The position numbers were made by a program, and so were the translations under genes. DNA of 64,000 nt from an uncultured Roseburia sp. (GTDB taxonomy: Bacteria; Bacillota; Clostridia; Lachnospirales; Lachnospiraceae): positions 1-64,000 of the forward strand of contig URUD01000009.1 of the NCBI GenBank assembly GCA_900550935.1, written 5' to 3'. Below the pieces are notes generated by a model that was not told where the DNA came from, searched no databases, and saw only the letters and a program-made list of their open reading frames with translations. Positions 1 through 8,526 of this stretch are shown in pieces (the first letter of the stretch is position 1; every line of letters begins with the position of its first letter).

Positions 1-1381
1 TTGCACTCAGATATTCATCAATACCCTTGGCAGCTGCCTTTCCTGCTCCCATTGCAAGGATAACCGTAGCTGCTCCGGTTACTGCATCTCCACCGGCAAA
101 TACGCCCTCTTTGGAGGTTGCACCGTTTTCTTCCTCTGCTACGATACATTTTCTGCGGTTGATCTCAAGTCCTTTTGTGGTAGACGAGATCAATGGATTT
201 GGAGAAGTACCAAGTGACATGATCACGGTATCTGCCTCGATCTCATACTCGGAACCAGGGATCTCAACCGGGCTTCTTCTTCCCGAAGCATCCGGCTCGC
301 CAAGCTCCATCTTGATCACTCTCGCACCTTTTACGCATCCGTCCTCATCCACTAAGATCTCGGTCGGGTTCTGTAACAGGTCAAAGATGACACCCTCTTC
401 TTTTGCATGATGTACTTCCTCTACTCGTGCCGGAAGCTCTTCCTCGCCACGACGGTATACGACATGTACTTCTGCGCCAAGACGTTTTGCGGTTCTGGCA
501 GCATCCATTGCAACGTTACCACCACCGACAACGATCACTTTTTTGCCTGCCTTGATCGGTGTATCAAAGTCATCTAAGAATGCTTTCATCAGGTTGTTTC
601 TGGTTAAGAACTCGTTTGCGGAGAAGACACCCATTGCCTGCTCGCCAGGGATCCCCATAAATCTTGGAAGTCCTGCACCGGAACCGATAAAGACTGCCTC
701 AAATCCTTCGTTTTCCATTAATTCATCGATCGTCACAGATTTACCGATGACAACGTTTGTCTCGATCTTAACGCCAAGAGATTTTACATTTTCTACCTCG
801 GCTGCTACTACCTTCTGTTTTGGAAGACGGAACTCCGGAATACCATAGATCAGTACGCCGCCTGCCTCATGTAAAGCCTCAAAGATCGTAACATCATATC
901 CTAATTTGGCAAGGTCGCCTGCACAGGTCAGACCTGCAGGGCCGGAACCGATGACTGCAATTTTGTGTCCGTTCATCTTTTCTGCTTTCTTTGGACGGAT
1001 GCCATGCTCTCTTGCCCAGTCAGCAACAAAACGCTCTAATTTACCGATGGAAACAGGCTCTCCTTTGATACCACGGATACATTTCCCCTCACACTGGCTC
1101 TCCTGTGGGCATACACGACCACAGACAGCTGGAAGTGCAGAGGACTCGCTGATGATCTGATAAGCTTCCTCGAATTTGCCTTCTTTTACTTTTTCAATGA
1201 ATGCAGGAATATTGATGGAAACCGGACATCCCTTCATACACTGCGCATTTTTACAATTCAGGCAACGTGCTGCCTCAGCCATTGCCTCTTCTTCGTTATA
1301 TCCTAAACATACCTCTTCAAAATTCGCTGCACGAACCTGTGACTCCTGCTCACGAACTGGTACTCTCTTTAATACGTCCAT
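1..1381 (-). CDS. nfnB: NfnB-type / GltA-like NAD(P)H oxidoreductase, large subunit (3' end outside window)
   Basis: FAD- and NAD(P)H-binding flavoprotein with two [4Fe-4S] clusters. It is most likely the large subunit of the electron-bifurcating NADH-dependent ferredoxin:NADP+ oxidoreductase. The protein reads MDVLKRVPVREQ at its start. Cysteine clusters CLNCKNAQCMKGCP (about residues 40-53) and CGRVCPQESQCEGKC (about 87-101) precede a dinucleotide fold GSGPAGL (about 145) and a second one, VGGGNVAMDAA. About 460 residues are present and the family is usually about 464, so only the last few codons are missing. It follows nfnA by 18 bp, the usual pairing. Genome annotations often call this protein glutamate synthase small chain (GltA/GltD). 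The adjacent NfnA-type gene and the absence of a glutamate synthase large subunit beside it favour NfnB, but sequence alone does not prove bifurcation. Confidence 0.85.
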   Translation of the reverse strand, partial: MDVLKRVPVREQESQVRAANFEEVCLGYNEEEAMAEAARCLNCKNAQCMKGCPVSINIPAFIEKVKEGKFEEAYQIISESSALPAVCGRVCPQESQCEGKCIRGIKGEPVSIGKLERFVADWAREHGIRPKKAEKMNGHKIAVIGSGPAGLTCAGDLAKLGYDVTIFEALHEAGGVLIYGIPEFRLPKQKVVAAEVENVKSLGVKIETNVVIGKSVTIDELMENEGFEAVFIGSGAGLPRFMGIPGEQAMGVFSANEFLTRNNLMKAFLDDFDTPIKAGKKVIVVGGGNVAMDAARTAKRLGAEVHVVYRRGEEELPARVEEVHHAKEEGVIFDLLQNPTEILVDEDGCVKGARVIKMELGEPDASGRRSPVEIPGSEYEIEADTVIMSLGTSPNPLISSTTKGLEINRRKCIVAEEENGATSKEGVFAGGDAVTGAATVILAMGAGKAAAKGIDEYLSA

Positions 1382-1399
1382 GATTCTACCTCTCCTCCA

Positions 1400-2278
1400 T
1401 TAATGACACTGGCCACATCCACCGTGATGGGTGTCGCCTTCCTGTAATTTCAGCATTGCTCTGCCCTCTTCGGTCTTGTACTGAAGCTGACGTTTCATTG
1501 CCTGATCAAAGTCTACCAGATGACCGTCAAACTCAGGACCGTCTACACATGCGAATTTTACTTCGTCTCCAACAACAAGACGGCATGCACCACACATACC
1601 GGTTCCATCTACCATGATCGGGTTCATGGAAACAACGGTTGGAATACCAAGTTCTTTTGTCAGTTTGCAGACAAATTTCATCATGATCATCGGTCCGATC
1701 GCAACACAGTGGTCATAACGGATGCCTTTATCCCATAACTCCTGTAACTGTGCCGTACCGGTTCCCTTAAATCCATAAGAACCGTCATCGGTTGTCACAT
1801 ACAGGTTGGTAGCTACCTCTTTCATCTCTTTTTCAAGGATCAGTAAGTCTTTATTTCTGGAACCCATGATAACATCACAGTCAACGCCGTGCTCATGGAG
1901 CCATTTTACCTGTGGGTAAACCGGAGCGGTACCAACACCACCTGCCACAAATAAAATCTTCTTTTTCTTTAATTCTTCTATATCCTCTTCAATTAAGTCA
2001 GACGGGCATCCAAGCGGTCCAACGAAATCCTGAAACGCATCTCCCTCTTTTAAAGATGACATACGCTCGGTCGATGCACCTACGGTCTGGAATACGATCG
2101 TAATGGTTCCCTCTTCCCTGTTATAATCACAAATGGTAAGCGGTATACGCTCTCCTACCTCATCCATTTTCACAATAACAAACTGTCCCGGCTCACAATA
2201 CTGTGCGACACGGGGTGCCTTGACATCCATAAGATAGATCTTATCTGCCAATTTTTCTCTTCTTACGATTGGGTACAT
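1400..2278 (-). CDS. nfnA: NfnA-type FAD/[2Fe-2S] subunit of ferredoxin-NADP+ oxidoreductase
   Basis: Small subunit of the NfnAB-type cytosolic flavoenzyme that exchanges electrons between NADH, NADPH and reduced ferredoxin; also annotated as sulfide/dihydroorotate dehydrogenase-like FAD/NAD-binding protein. The 292 residues show a ferredoxin-reductase FAD domain (GQFVIVKM, RIPLTICD), an NAD-binding segment (VAGGVGTAPVYPQ, about residue 112) and a C-terminal [2Fe-2S] site (GMCGACRLVV...FACVDGPEFDG, about 225-250). A Cys/His tail, HHGGCGQCH, closes the protein. A strong ribosome binding site (aaggagg) precedes the ATG. It is the first gene of the pair with the GltA-like subunit 18 bp downstream. 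A PyrK-like role is less likely because no pyrD is adjacent. Confidence 0.85.
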   Translation of the reverse strand: MYPIVRREKLADKIYLMDVKAPRVAQYCEPGQFVIVKMDEVGERIPLTICDYNREEGTITIVFQTVGASTERMSSLKEGDAFQDFVGPLGCPSDLIEEDIEELKKKKILFVAGGVGTAPVYPQVKWLHEHGVDCDVIMGSRNKDLLILEKEMKEVATNLYVTTDDGSYGFKGTGTAQLQELWDKGIRYDHCVAIGPMIMMKFVCKLTKELGIPTVVSMNPIMVDGTGMCGACRLVVGDEVKFACVDGPEFDGHLVDFDQAMKRQLQYKTEEGRAMLKLQEGDTHHGGCGQCH

Positions 2279-2329
2279 TTTTTTCCTCCTTAGCCTTATA
2301 CTGCGCTACACTCATTTTAATATGATAAA

Positions 2330-2360
2330 GGAAAAGCCGCGAATTTTCAACGGCTTTCCC
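2330..2360 (-). terminator. Probable terminator of the ABC importer operon
   Basis: An inverted repeat AAAGCCG...CGGCTTT with an 11-nt loop lies between the end of the ABC ATPase gene and the start of nfnA. On the minus strand the second arm runs into CTTTTCCTTT, a moderate U-rich tail. Confidence 0.6.
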
Positions 2361-2392
2361 CATATTTTCTGTTTATACTTATTATTCTTTTT

Positions 2393-3205
2393 CTATGATT
2401 CCACTTTGGAAAATAGAATTCTGTCATTATCAAGACTTTTTCCGGCATTTTGTGCAAATTGTTCTAAAAGATCATCCACCGTCATCTTCTCTCTCTGCTC
2501 TCCCGACACATCTAAAATGACATTTCCGGAATCCATCATCAGCGTACGGTTTCCCAGTTCGAGTGCCTGCTTCATATTGTGGGTTACCATCAGACAGGTG
2601 ATCTTGCGCTCGGAAACGATCTGTTTGGTCAGGTCGAGCACTTTCTGCGCGGTGGCAGGATCTAACGCCGCCGTGTGCTCATCCAGTAACAGGATCTTTG
2701 GCGTTACCATCGTCGCCATCAAAAGGGTAAGTGCCTGTCTCTGTCCTCCCGACAATAAGCCGACCGGCTGCTTCATCCGGTCTTCCAATCCCATATCAAG
2801 CAGGGCAAGCTGTTCTCTGAACTTCTTCTTATCCGCTGCCGTGATCCGGCTGAAATATGCATATCGTTTATTTCTCGCACGCAGGTACGCCAGTGCCATA
2901 TTTTCCTCGATCGTCATATGCGGTGCCGTTCCCTTAAGCGGGTCCTGGAACAAATGTCCGATTACCTTGCTCCTGACATGTTCCTTCTGATAAGTAATAT
3001 CCTCTCCATCCAATACGATCAATCCCTGATCCACGAAAAAGGCTCCTGTGATTGCGTTGAACAACGTCGATTTTCCGGCTCCGTTGCTTCCAATGATCGT
3101 GGCAAAATCCCCATCCGCCAGTTCCAGATTCAGATTTCTTAATGCTGTCTTTTCATTGACAGTTCCGGGATTGAAGGTTTTGCTGACATCTTTCATCATT
3201 AACAT
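2393..3205 (-). CDS. ABC transporter ATP-binding protein of a TrpXYZ-type importer
   Basis: Cytoplasmic ATPase of a small-molecule ABC importer. The 270 residues carry Walker A GSNGAGKST (about residues 39-47), the signature LSGGQRQ, Walker B ILLLDEHTAALDP and an H-loop (VTHN). The start codon overlaps the 3' end of the permease gene by 7 bp, and the binding lipoprotein lies just upstream, giving the order binding protein, permease, ATPase. This three-gene arrangement, with a PF04392-type lipoprotein and a branched-chain-like permease, is the one called TrpXYZ in some Firmicutes. Tryptophan or tyrosine is therefore a reasonable guess for the substrate, but no T-box or other tryptophan signal precedes the operon, so the substrate is open. 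Confidence 0.85.
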   Translation of the reverse strand: MLMMKDVSKTFNPGTVNEKTALRNLNLELADGDFATIIGSNGAGKSTLFNAITGAFFVDQGLIVLDGEDITYQKEHVRSKVIGHLFQDPLKGTAPHMTIEENMALAYLRARNKRYAYFSRITAADKKKFREQLALLDMGLEDRMKQPVGLLSGGQRQALTLLMATMVTPKILLLDEHTAALDPATAQKVLDLTKQIVSERKITCLMVTHNMKQALELGNRTLMMDSGNVILDVSGEQREKMTVDDLLEQFAQNAGKSLDNDRILFSKVES

Positions 3206-4176
3206 GATCTCTTTCCCTCCTCATCCTGTTCCTGTCTCTGTTTCTGATACTGTTCCAGATAAACATGGTTCTGTGTGCGCACCACTCTGCGCTGCTTATA
3301 AAAAGCTGCCTGTTTCTTTAAATAAGGCAGGGCGATCGCAAACGCTACGATCAGGGAAGATACCAGTTTTAAGCACTCTGCCGGCACATTTAAACGCAAT
3401 GCCACTGCCACGATAAAACGGTACAGACAGCTTCCCAGCACAACGCCGATGACTCTTTTTCCCATGCCGCCTCTGCCTAAGATCGTCTCTCCGATGATCA
3501 GGCTGGCAAGCGCGATTGTGACCATTCCGGTACCCAGATTGATGTCACAGGATTTCTGATACTGTGCCAGCAGTCCGCCGGAAAGTCCTGTCAGTGCATT
3601 TGCCACGCAAAGCCCGATCGTGATCATCAGACCTGTATTGATACTGGATGCCCGCACCATATCAGGATTGTCGCCTGTGGCACGGATGGAAAGCCCCAGT
3701 CTGGTATTTAAAAATAATGCCAGTACAATGCCAACAAGGATCACGACGACTGCTGCCACGATCAGTTTATACCAGGTTCCGCCGATCGTCTCTTTTGCCC
3801 AGGAAAATACAGTATCACAGGAAAAGAGGTTCAGATTGGATGCAAATCCCATTACCGCAATGTTGATCGTATAAAGTCCTGTATTGACGATAATACCTGC
3901 CAAAATAGACTGGATGCCCATTCTGGTCTGTAAAAATGCTGTCACAAAACCGGAACAGACTCCCGCTCCCATTGCGGCAAACAGTCCGAGGACCGGATGA
4001 CCGCTTAAAGTCACGGTCGCACAGACCGCACACCCCAGGGTAAAGCAGCCATCGGTCGACAGATCTGCAATATCAAGCAGACTGAACGACACGAACAATG
4101 CCAATGCCACCAGTGCATAGATAAAACCCAGTTCCAACGCACTCTGCACGATGGAAAGTGTAATGATAGACCCCAT
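3199..4176 (-). CDS. ABC transporter permease, branched-chain/TrpY-like
   Basis: Integral membrane permease of the three-gene ABC importer, 325 residues with about eight hydrophobic segments (for example LGFIYALVALALFVSFSLL near the N-terminus) and the glycine-rich loop typical of the BPD_transp_2 family (IGETILGRGGMGKRVIG). I chose the ATG at 4176 because GGAG stands 8 nt before it. A longer reading frame from 4206 would overlap the binding-protein gene and adds ten residues without a good ribosome binding site. The basic, glutamine-rich C-terminal tail is cytoplasmic by charge. Confidence 0.85.
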   Translation of the reverse strand: MGSIITLSIVQSALELGFIYALVALALFVSFSLLDIADLSTDGCFTLGCAVCATVTLSGHPVLGLFAAMGAGVCSGFVTAFLQTRMGIQSILAGIIVNTGLYTINIAVMGFASNLNLFSCDTVFSWAKETIGGTWYKLIVAAVVVILVGIVLALFLNTRLGLSIRATGDNPDMVRASSINTGLMITIGLCVANALTGLSGGLLAQYQKSCDINLGTGMVTIALASLIIGETILGRGGMGKRVIGVVLGSCLYRFIVAVALRLNVPAECLKLVSSLIVAFAIALPYLKKQAAFYKQRRVVRTQNHVYLEQYQKQRQEQDEEGKRSC

Positions 4177-4198
4177 ATGTATTTCTCCGTTTCTCTCA

Positions 4199-5275
4199 TT
4201 ATTCAAATTCTTCTGCTGTGGTAACTTCCACTAATTCTGTGCACATATCTTTAAATACAGAGTAGTCCATGCCAAGTGCCTCTGCTGTCTCGGTATTGAT
4301 CGTAACAATTCCGGTATCCATTGTGCGCACTACCATATCGGATGGTGTCTTGCCTTCGGTTAAAAGTTCCACTGCCATATCCGCGGTTTCCTGTCCCAGA
4401 CCTACATAATTCACACCATAACCACAGAACGCACCGTTTAATGCAAAGGAATCGGCTCCGGTATAATGCGGGATACCTGCATCAATAAATTTTTCAAAGA
4501 TTGCAAGTTCTGCGGTCATTACTGTATTGTCTGTCGGTGTAAATACCGCATCCACGCCTGCAGCTACCAGTGCATCTGCTGCTGCGGAAAGCTCTGCATT
4601 TGTGGTACCGGTCTTTTCCACATATTTAAGACCGTTTTCCTCACAAAAAGCGATCGCATCCTGAATGGAAACCGTTGAAGAATCCTGACTCTTATCATAC
4701 AGCAATCCGATCGTTTCTGCATCTGGATTCGCTGCTACGATCAAATTCATCACGGCTTTGGTATCCAGCGCATCGGAAGTTCCTGTGATGTTGGCTCCCG
4801 GTGCATCCAAAGATGCAACAAGTCCTGCTCCGACCGGATCGGATACGGCGGAAAAAACTACCGGGATCTGATTGTCCTCGGTCGCATTCTGCATGATCAT
4901 TGCTGCCGGTGTTGCGATCGGGATGATCAGATCTACGTTCTCTGCCACCAGATCTGTTGCGATCTGATTTAAGGTAGAGGAATCTGCCTGTCCATTGTAA
5001 GTGTAATCTGCATAATCAAACGTAACTCCAAGTTCTGCTCCTTTGGCGGTAAGTTCTTCCTCGATCGCCTTTTCAATCTGATTTAAGGACGCATCATCCA
5101 CATACTGGACGATCCCCACTTTATAAACGGTTCCATCCGCATCGGCTGTCTGGATCTCTGTTTTCTCTGTTGTCGCTGCCACAGCCCCACCATTGTCTGC
5201 TGCATTTCCACATCCGGCCGCAAGAGCCGCTGTCATTGCCATCGTAAGTAACACTGCCACTGTTTTCTTTTTCAT
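4199..5275 (-). CDS. ABC transporter substrate-binding lipoprotein (TrpX-like, PF04392 type)
   Basis: Extracellular lipoprotein that delivers the substrate to the adjacent permease and ATPase. The 358 residues start with a lipoprotein signal peptide, basic MKKK then a hydrophobic stretch and the lipobox LAAGC with Cys22 as the lipidation site. The mature part shows features of the periplasmic-binding-like family linked to Trp/Tyr uptake: VGIVQYVDDASLNQIEKAIEEEL near the start, IPVVFSAVSDPVGAGLV in the middle and GYGVNYVGLGQETADMA near the end. It heads the operon and has a candidate promoter upstream. Related proteins also bind other ligands, so the substrate is uncertain. Confidence 0.85.
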   Translation of the reverse strand: MKKKTVAVLLTMAMTAALAAGCGNAADNGGAVAATTEKTEIQTADADGTVYKVGIVQYVDDASLNQIEKAIEEELTAKGAELGVTFDYADYTYNGQADSSTLNQIATDLVAENVDLIIPIATPAAMIMQNATEDNQIPVVFSAVSDPVGAGLVASLDAPGANITGTSDALDTKAVMNLIVAANPDAETIGLLYDKSQDSSTVSIQDAIAFCEENGLKYVEKTGTTNAELSAAADALVAAGVDAVFTPTDNTVMTAELAIFEKFIDAGIPHYTGADSFALNGAFCGYGVNYVGLGQETADMAVELLTEGKTPSDMVVRTMDTGIVTINTETAEALGMDYSVFKDMCTELVEVTTAEEFE

Positions 5276-5329
5276 AATATCCTCCGTTCTAATACATTTT
5301 CATGTAATATTTGTCCTATACACTTTCAT

Positions 5330-5358
5330 ACTTTAATACTTTAAAGTTTGTTTGTCAA
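5330..5358 (-). promoter_or_regulatory. Candidate promoter of the ABC importer operon
   Basis: On the minus strand TTGACA is followed after 17 nt by TAAAGT. The spacer and -10 region are built of repeated ACTTTAA/TTAAAGT units and include the palindrome ACTTTAAAGT, which could bind a regulator (inference). Confidence 0.5.
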
Positions 5359-5458
5359 CCCGTTTCTTTTTAATTTGCTTACTGCATTTTTTTCTTTTCT
5401 GTATTATAATGGAATTATCAAATTGATACTACCAATTTTTGAAATGGAGGACACAACC

Positions 5459-6289
5459 ATGTACCAGTTTACAAATGATTGTCTGATTGGAATACCACAG
5501 ATCGATGAAGAGCACAGGAAGCTGTTTCAGATGTTAAACGAAGCTTTTGAACTGATCCAGTTACCGGAAAATGCACCTGCTGTGATCAAAAACCTCATCC
5601 CATCCTTAAAGGATTATGCGGCAACTCATTTTGCCCATGAAGAGGCATATATGGAACAGATCCACGACCCGGAACTGCCACGTCAGCACAAAGAACACGA
5701 AGCATTTACCGCCAAGGTAAATTCCTATGATCTTTCTTCTGTTACGGTTGAAAATGCGATCCCGGTTTTAAATGAACTCTTGACCTATCTGGCGCGCTGG
5801 CTTTATGGTCATATTCTTGGAAGTGATATGATGATCGGAAAAATCCCGGCAAACGGAGCGAAAGGCATTGTCTTTACAGATGCCTATAAAACCGGCATCA
5901 CACTCATTGATGATGAACATCGCAGACTCTTTGAAATTATTGCGGATGTAGATGCCCTGATCCAGGAAGAACTGCTGCATGATAAATATGATGAGATCAT
6001 GCGTCTTTTGAATGAATTAAGAGATTATACAGAATTTCACTTCGAAGACGAAGAAGCATATATGGAACAGATCGGATATCCAAACATTGAAATGCAGCGG
6101 CGTGCGCACAGCGCGTTTATCGAGCGTCTGGTTGGCATCAACCTGTCCGAGCTGGAAGATATGGATGACAACCAGCAGGAATATCTTACCGAGTTACTCT
6201 CATTCCTGCAGGAGTGGCTGATCAACCATATCTTAAAATCAGACAAACTGATCGGAGCTTATGTCAGATCTCAAGCTCAGGAAAAATAA
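5459..6289 (+). CDS. Bacteriohemerythrin with two tandem hemerythrin domains
   Basis: Cytosolic non-heme diiron protein, probably binding O2 or sensing oxygen or redox state. Two full hemerythrin domains follow one another, about residues 1-135 and 136-276. Diiron ligands in domain 1 are H19, H57, E61, H80, H118 and D123; in domain 2 they are H154, H194, E198, H217, H257 and D262. The seventh family ligand, the first His of the usual HxxxH pair, is Gln in both domains (Q76 and Q213). The ATG at 5459 follows GGAGG; an upstream in-frame start would add a hydrophobic stretch and has no ribosome binding site. It stands alone on the plus strand and its end overlaps the convergent GTPase gene by 13 bp. 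Confidence 0.9.
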   Translation: MYQFTNDCLIGIPQIDEEHRKLFQMLNEAFELIQLPENAPAVIKNLIPSLKDYAATHFAHEEAYMEQIHDPELPRQHKEHEAFTAKVNSYDLSSVTVENAIPVLNELLTYLARWLYGHILGSDMMIGKIPANGAKGIVFTDAYKTGITLIDDEHRRLFEIIADVDALIQEELLHDKYDEIMRLLNELRDYTEFHFEDEEAYMEQIGYPNIEMQRRAHSAFIERLVGINLSELEDMDDNQQEYLTELLSFLQEWLINHILKSDKLIGAYVRSQAQEK

Positions 6290-7218
6290 ACCAATTCATC
6301 CTCCGGCTTTTCCGCCGGAGTGATGGATACCGGATATAAGACCGGTCCTTTTCCTTTATATTCTCTTGCAAATTCTACATGCACTTCTGCCGTGATATGG
6401 ATCCAGGATTTGTGCGGGATCTCATCCTCTTTGGCATATTTACATTTGAAGCCGATAAAGGTCACATCCTCGATACAGCAGGTCATTGCAAAACGGCCCG
6501 GTACGAAAACACCTTTTTTCAGCTTATCCGGATTATATACAAGAGCTAAAAAAGAAATCTTCTTTCCCTCGTATTTCTTTGGATTTTCCATACAATCCAT
6601 ATACCAGATGGCATAGTCTGCATCTGTAATCTCAATCTCATCCTGTGACAGATCATACGGAAGTTCCTCCGGTCTCTCATCTAAGGTACCATCGGCACGC
6701 TCATAGACGATCTGTGCTTTCCGGTTCTGCGCTTTGACACTTCTTCTGTATTTTCCCTTGTCCGTGCTGTCATCACAACGGTTGAAGATGACCACATCCG
6801 CAGAAAAAAGCTGCTCCATGATCATCGTACGCATATTTGCCAGATACATATCAAATGTGGTGGCATCTACCGTTGCAAGGGACTGTACCATAACCCAGTA
6901 TTTCGGCAGCTCCATTTCAAGCAGAGTTGCCATCTCCCAGGTTCCGTTATACTCGATGAATACTTTTTCCGGCTGATGCTCTTCCTGCATCTTTTTTAAG
7001 AAATCCGCCGTAAAATCCTCTTCGTTTTCTACCATAACAAGTGTGGTATTTGCCTTTTTCAGTTCTGCCTCGGTATACTCTACTTCTCCGTCTTCGCAGC
7101 AGATCAAAAGACATTTATCTCCCTCGGTAAAACTTTCATCGGAAAGTGTCTCCTTTACCAATGTTGTTTTACCGCTGTCCATAAATCCGGTAAATAAATA
7201 TACTGGTATTTCCTGCAT
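6277..7218 (-). CDS. CobW/G3E-type GTPase fused to a YcgQ-like C-terminal domain
   Basis: Predicted cytosolic GTP-binding metallochaperone-type protein of 313 residues. The N-terminal part is a G3E (CobW/YjiA) P-loop domain with Walker A GFMDSGKTT (residues 11-19) and a Walker B-like segment KVFIEYNG. It lacks the CxCC metal motif seen in most CobW proteins. The last 110 residues resemble the C-terminal domain of YcgQ/TIGR03943 proteins, which accompany YcgR-type permeases: GKKISFLALVYN, then RFAMTCCIED, then KSWIHITAEV, and finally GPVLYPVSI. The next gene upstream on the same strand is a second CobW protein, 38 bp away, so the two probably act together in metal (zinc?) handling. No YcgR-like permease is in the window. 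Confidence 0.8.
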   Translation of the reverse strand: MQEIPVYLFTGFMDSGKTTLVKETLSDESFTEGDKCLLICCEDGEVEYTEAELKKANTTLVMVENEEDFTADFLKKMQEEHQPEKVFIEYNGTWEMATLLEMELPKYWVMVQSLATVDATTFDMYLANMRTMIMEQLFSADVVIFNRCDDSTDKGKYRRSVKAQNRKAQIVYERADGTLDERPEELPYDLSQDEIEITDADYAIWYMDCMENPKKYEGKKISFLALVYNPDKLKKGVFVPGRFAMTCCIEDVTFIGFKCKYAKEDEIPHKSWIHITAEVHVEFAREYKGKGPVLYPVSITPAEKPEDELVYFS

Positions 7219-7256
7219 ATCTGATTTCCTTTCTGTTTTACTGTTTCCATCCCATC

Positions 7257-8390
7257 TTATGCAATGCCGAATAATTCCTCTAACCGATGTTCCTCGATAT
7301 TAGTTCCGATGACACAGAGTCTTCCTGTGTAATCTGGCTCACCGTCACGAAGTTCGTACTCACCCGGTACCATATCAAAGTAGATCCAGGAACCGTTCTC
7401 GTCCTCTACCATTCCCTTTGCACGAAGGATCACGCCGTAATCATCCGTCTCACACAGGGTCTTTAATACGTCCTCAATCTTTTCTTTAGTGAATTTATGC
7501 GGAGTTTCTTTTCCCCAGCTTGTAAAGACTTCGTCTGCATGATGGTGGTGGTGATGATCGTGGTCATGGCATCCGCAGGTGCAGTTCTCATCATGTTCAT
7601 GCTCATGGTCGTGATGATGCTCGTGATCATGGTCATGGCATCCGCAGATGCAGTTCTCATCATGTTCATGCTCATGCTCGTGATGATGTTCGTGATCGTG
7701 ATCCTCGTGGTCATGGTCGTGATGGTGCTCATGTTCGTGCTCTTCTGCTTCTTCCTTCGCATGCTGCTCTGCCATCAGTTTTCTTTCCAGAGAGTCCTGT
7801 CCCTCTACGACCTTTAAGATCTGCTCTCCCTTCATGGCATCCCATGGAGTTGTGATGATTGCAGCCTTGTCATTGAGTGCCTGGATCTGTTTTACACAGA
7901 GCTCTAACTGCTCCGGTGTTGCATTCTGGCTTCTGCTTAAGACAACAGTGGTTGCATATTCGATCTGGTTGTTGAAGAACTCACCGAATGCTTTCATCTG
8001 TTTGCTTGCCTTTAAAGCGTTTACAACAGTAATGAGTCCGTTTAATTTTACATCCTCTTCTTTTTCCACATCGATCACGGATTTCATAACGTCGGAAAGT
8101 TTGCCAACGCCAGACGGCTCGATCAGAATACGGTCCGGATGGAATTTCTCAATGACTTCGTGCAGGTTCTTTCCAAAATCGCCTACTAAAGAACAGCAGA
8201 TACAGCCGGAGTTCAGTTCACTGATCTCAATGCCGGAATCTTTTAAAAATCCGCCGTCGATACCGACCTCTCCGAACTCGTTCTCGATCAGAACCAGTTT
8301 CTCTCCTTTGAATACTTCATCTATCATTTTTTTAATAAATGTTGTCTTTCCTGCTCCAAGGAATCCTGATATAATGTCAATCTTTGTCAT
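7257..8390 (-). CDS. CobW/ZNG1-type GTPase metallochaperone with His/Cys-rich repeat
   Basis: G3E-family GTPase of 377 residues, predicted to insert or deliver a metal, most likely zinc. Walker A is GFLGAGKTT (residues 9-17) and the CxCC metal motif is GCICC (62-66). A very His-rich linker (about residues 217-283) contains two copies of a 23-residue unit with the core DENC(I/T)CGCHDHDH; the C-terminal CobW domain follows. I chose the start MTKIDIISG at 8390, the usual N-terminus of this family; an in-frame ATG 15 bp upstream sits directly on the AAGGA box. It is followed by the CobW-YcgQ fusion, suggesting one transcription unit. Confidence 0.88.
   Translation of the reverse strand: MTKIDIISGFLGAGKTTFIKKMIDEVFKGEKLVLIENEFGEVGIDGGFLKDSGIEISELNSGCICCSLVGDFGKNLHEVIEKFHPDRILIEPSGVGKLSDVMKSVIDVEKEEDVKLNGLITVVNALKASKQMKAFGEFFNNQIEYATTVVLSRSQNATPEQLELCVKQIQALNDKAAIITTPWDAMKGEQILKVVEGQDSLERKLMAEQHAKEEAEEHEHEHHHDHDHEDHDHEHHHEHEHEHDENCICGCHDHDHEHHHDHEHEHDENCTCGCHDHDHHHHHHADEVFTSWGKETPHKFTKEKIEDVLKTLCETDDYGVILRAKGMVEDENGSWIYFDMVPGEYELRDGEPDYTGRLCVIGTNIEEHRLEELFGIA
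7562..7699 (-). repeat. Tandem 69-bp coding repeat (His/Cys-rich metal-binding unit)
   Basis: Two adjacent, nearly identical 69-bp units (7562-7630 and 7631-7699) inside the CobW gene. Each codes 23 residues with a CxCxCHDHDH core. The period is a multiple of three, so copy-number change would keep the frame. Confidence 0.85.
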
Positions 8391-8526
8391 AATTTGTACC
8401 ATTCCTTTCTTATACATCCGCATATTTCCACGGACAAACCTCTTTACACAAACATGTTTATTTTACTCTACTTTATCCGTTTTTGCAAATTTAAGCAAAA
8501 ATTTCACAAAACTTTTAGAAATGCTT

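Noticed and set aside
27..1403. Plus-strand frames over the first 1.4 kb
   Set aside because: They are shadows of the minus-strand NfnB gene, which shows unbroken family motifs.
5276..5458. T-box or other tryptophan riboswitch before the TrpXYZ-type importer
   Set aside because: The gap to the importer start is only about 70 bp to its promoter and has no T-box sequence.
6300..6319. Perfect 7-bp hairpin (CTCCGGC...GCCGGAG) after the hemerythrin gene
   Set aside because: It has no T-run on the plus strand and lies within the convergent GTPase gene, so it is more likely codon chance than a terminator.
7562..7699. CRISPR-like direct repeats
   Set aside because: Only two adjacent units without spacers, inside a coding region with a 23-codon period.
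7463..7817. Long open frames in the other phases of the His-rich CobW segment
   Set aside because: They come from the low-complexity His codons (CAT/CAC) read in the wrong frame or strand.
8424..8526. Zur- or metal-box upstream of the CobW genes
   Set aside because: The gap is AT-rich with TTTGCAAATTT-like sequence, but I could not match it to a known metal-regulator consensus.
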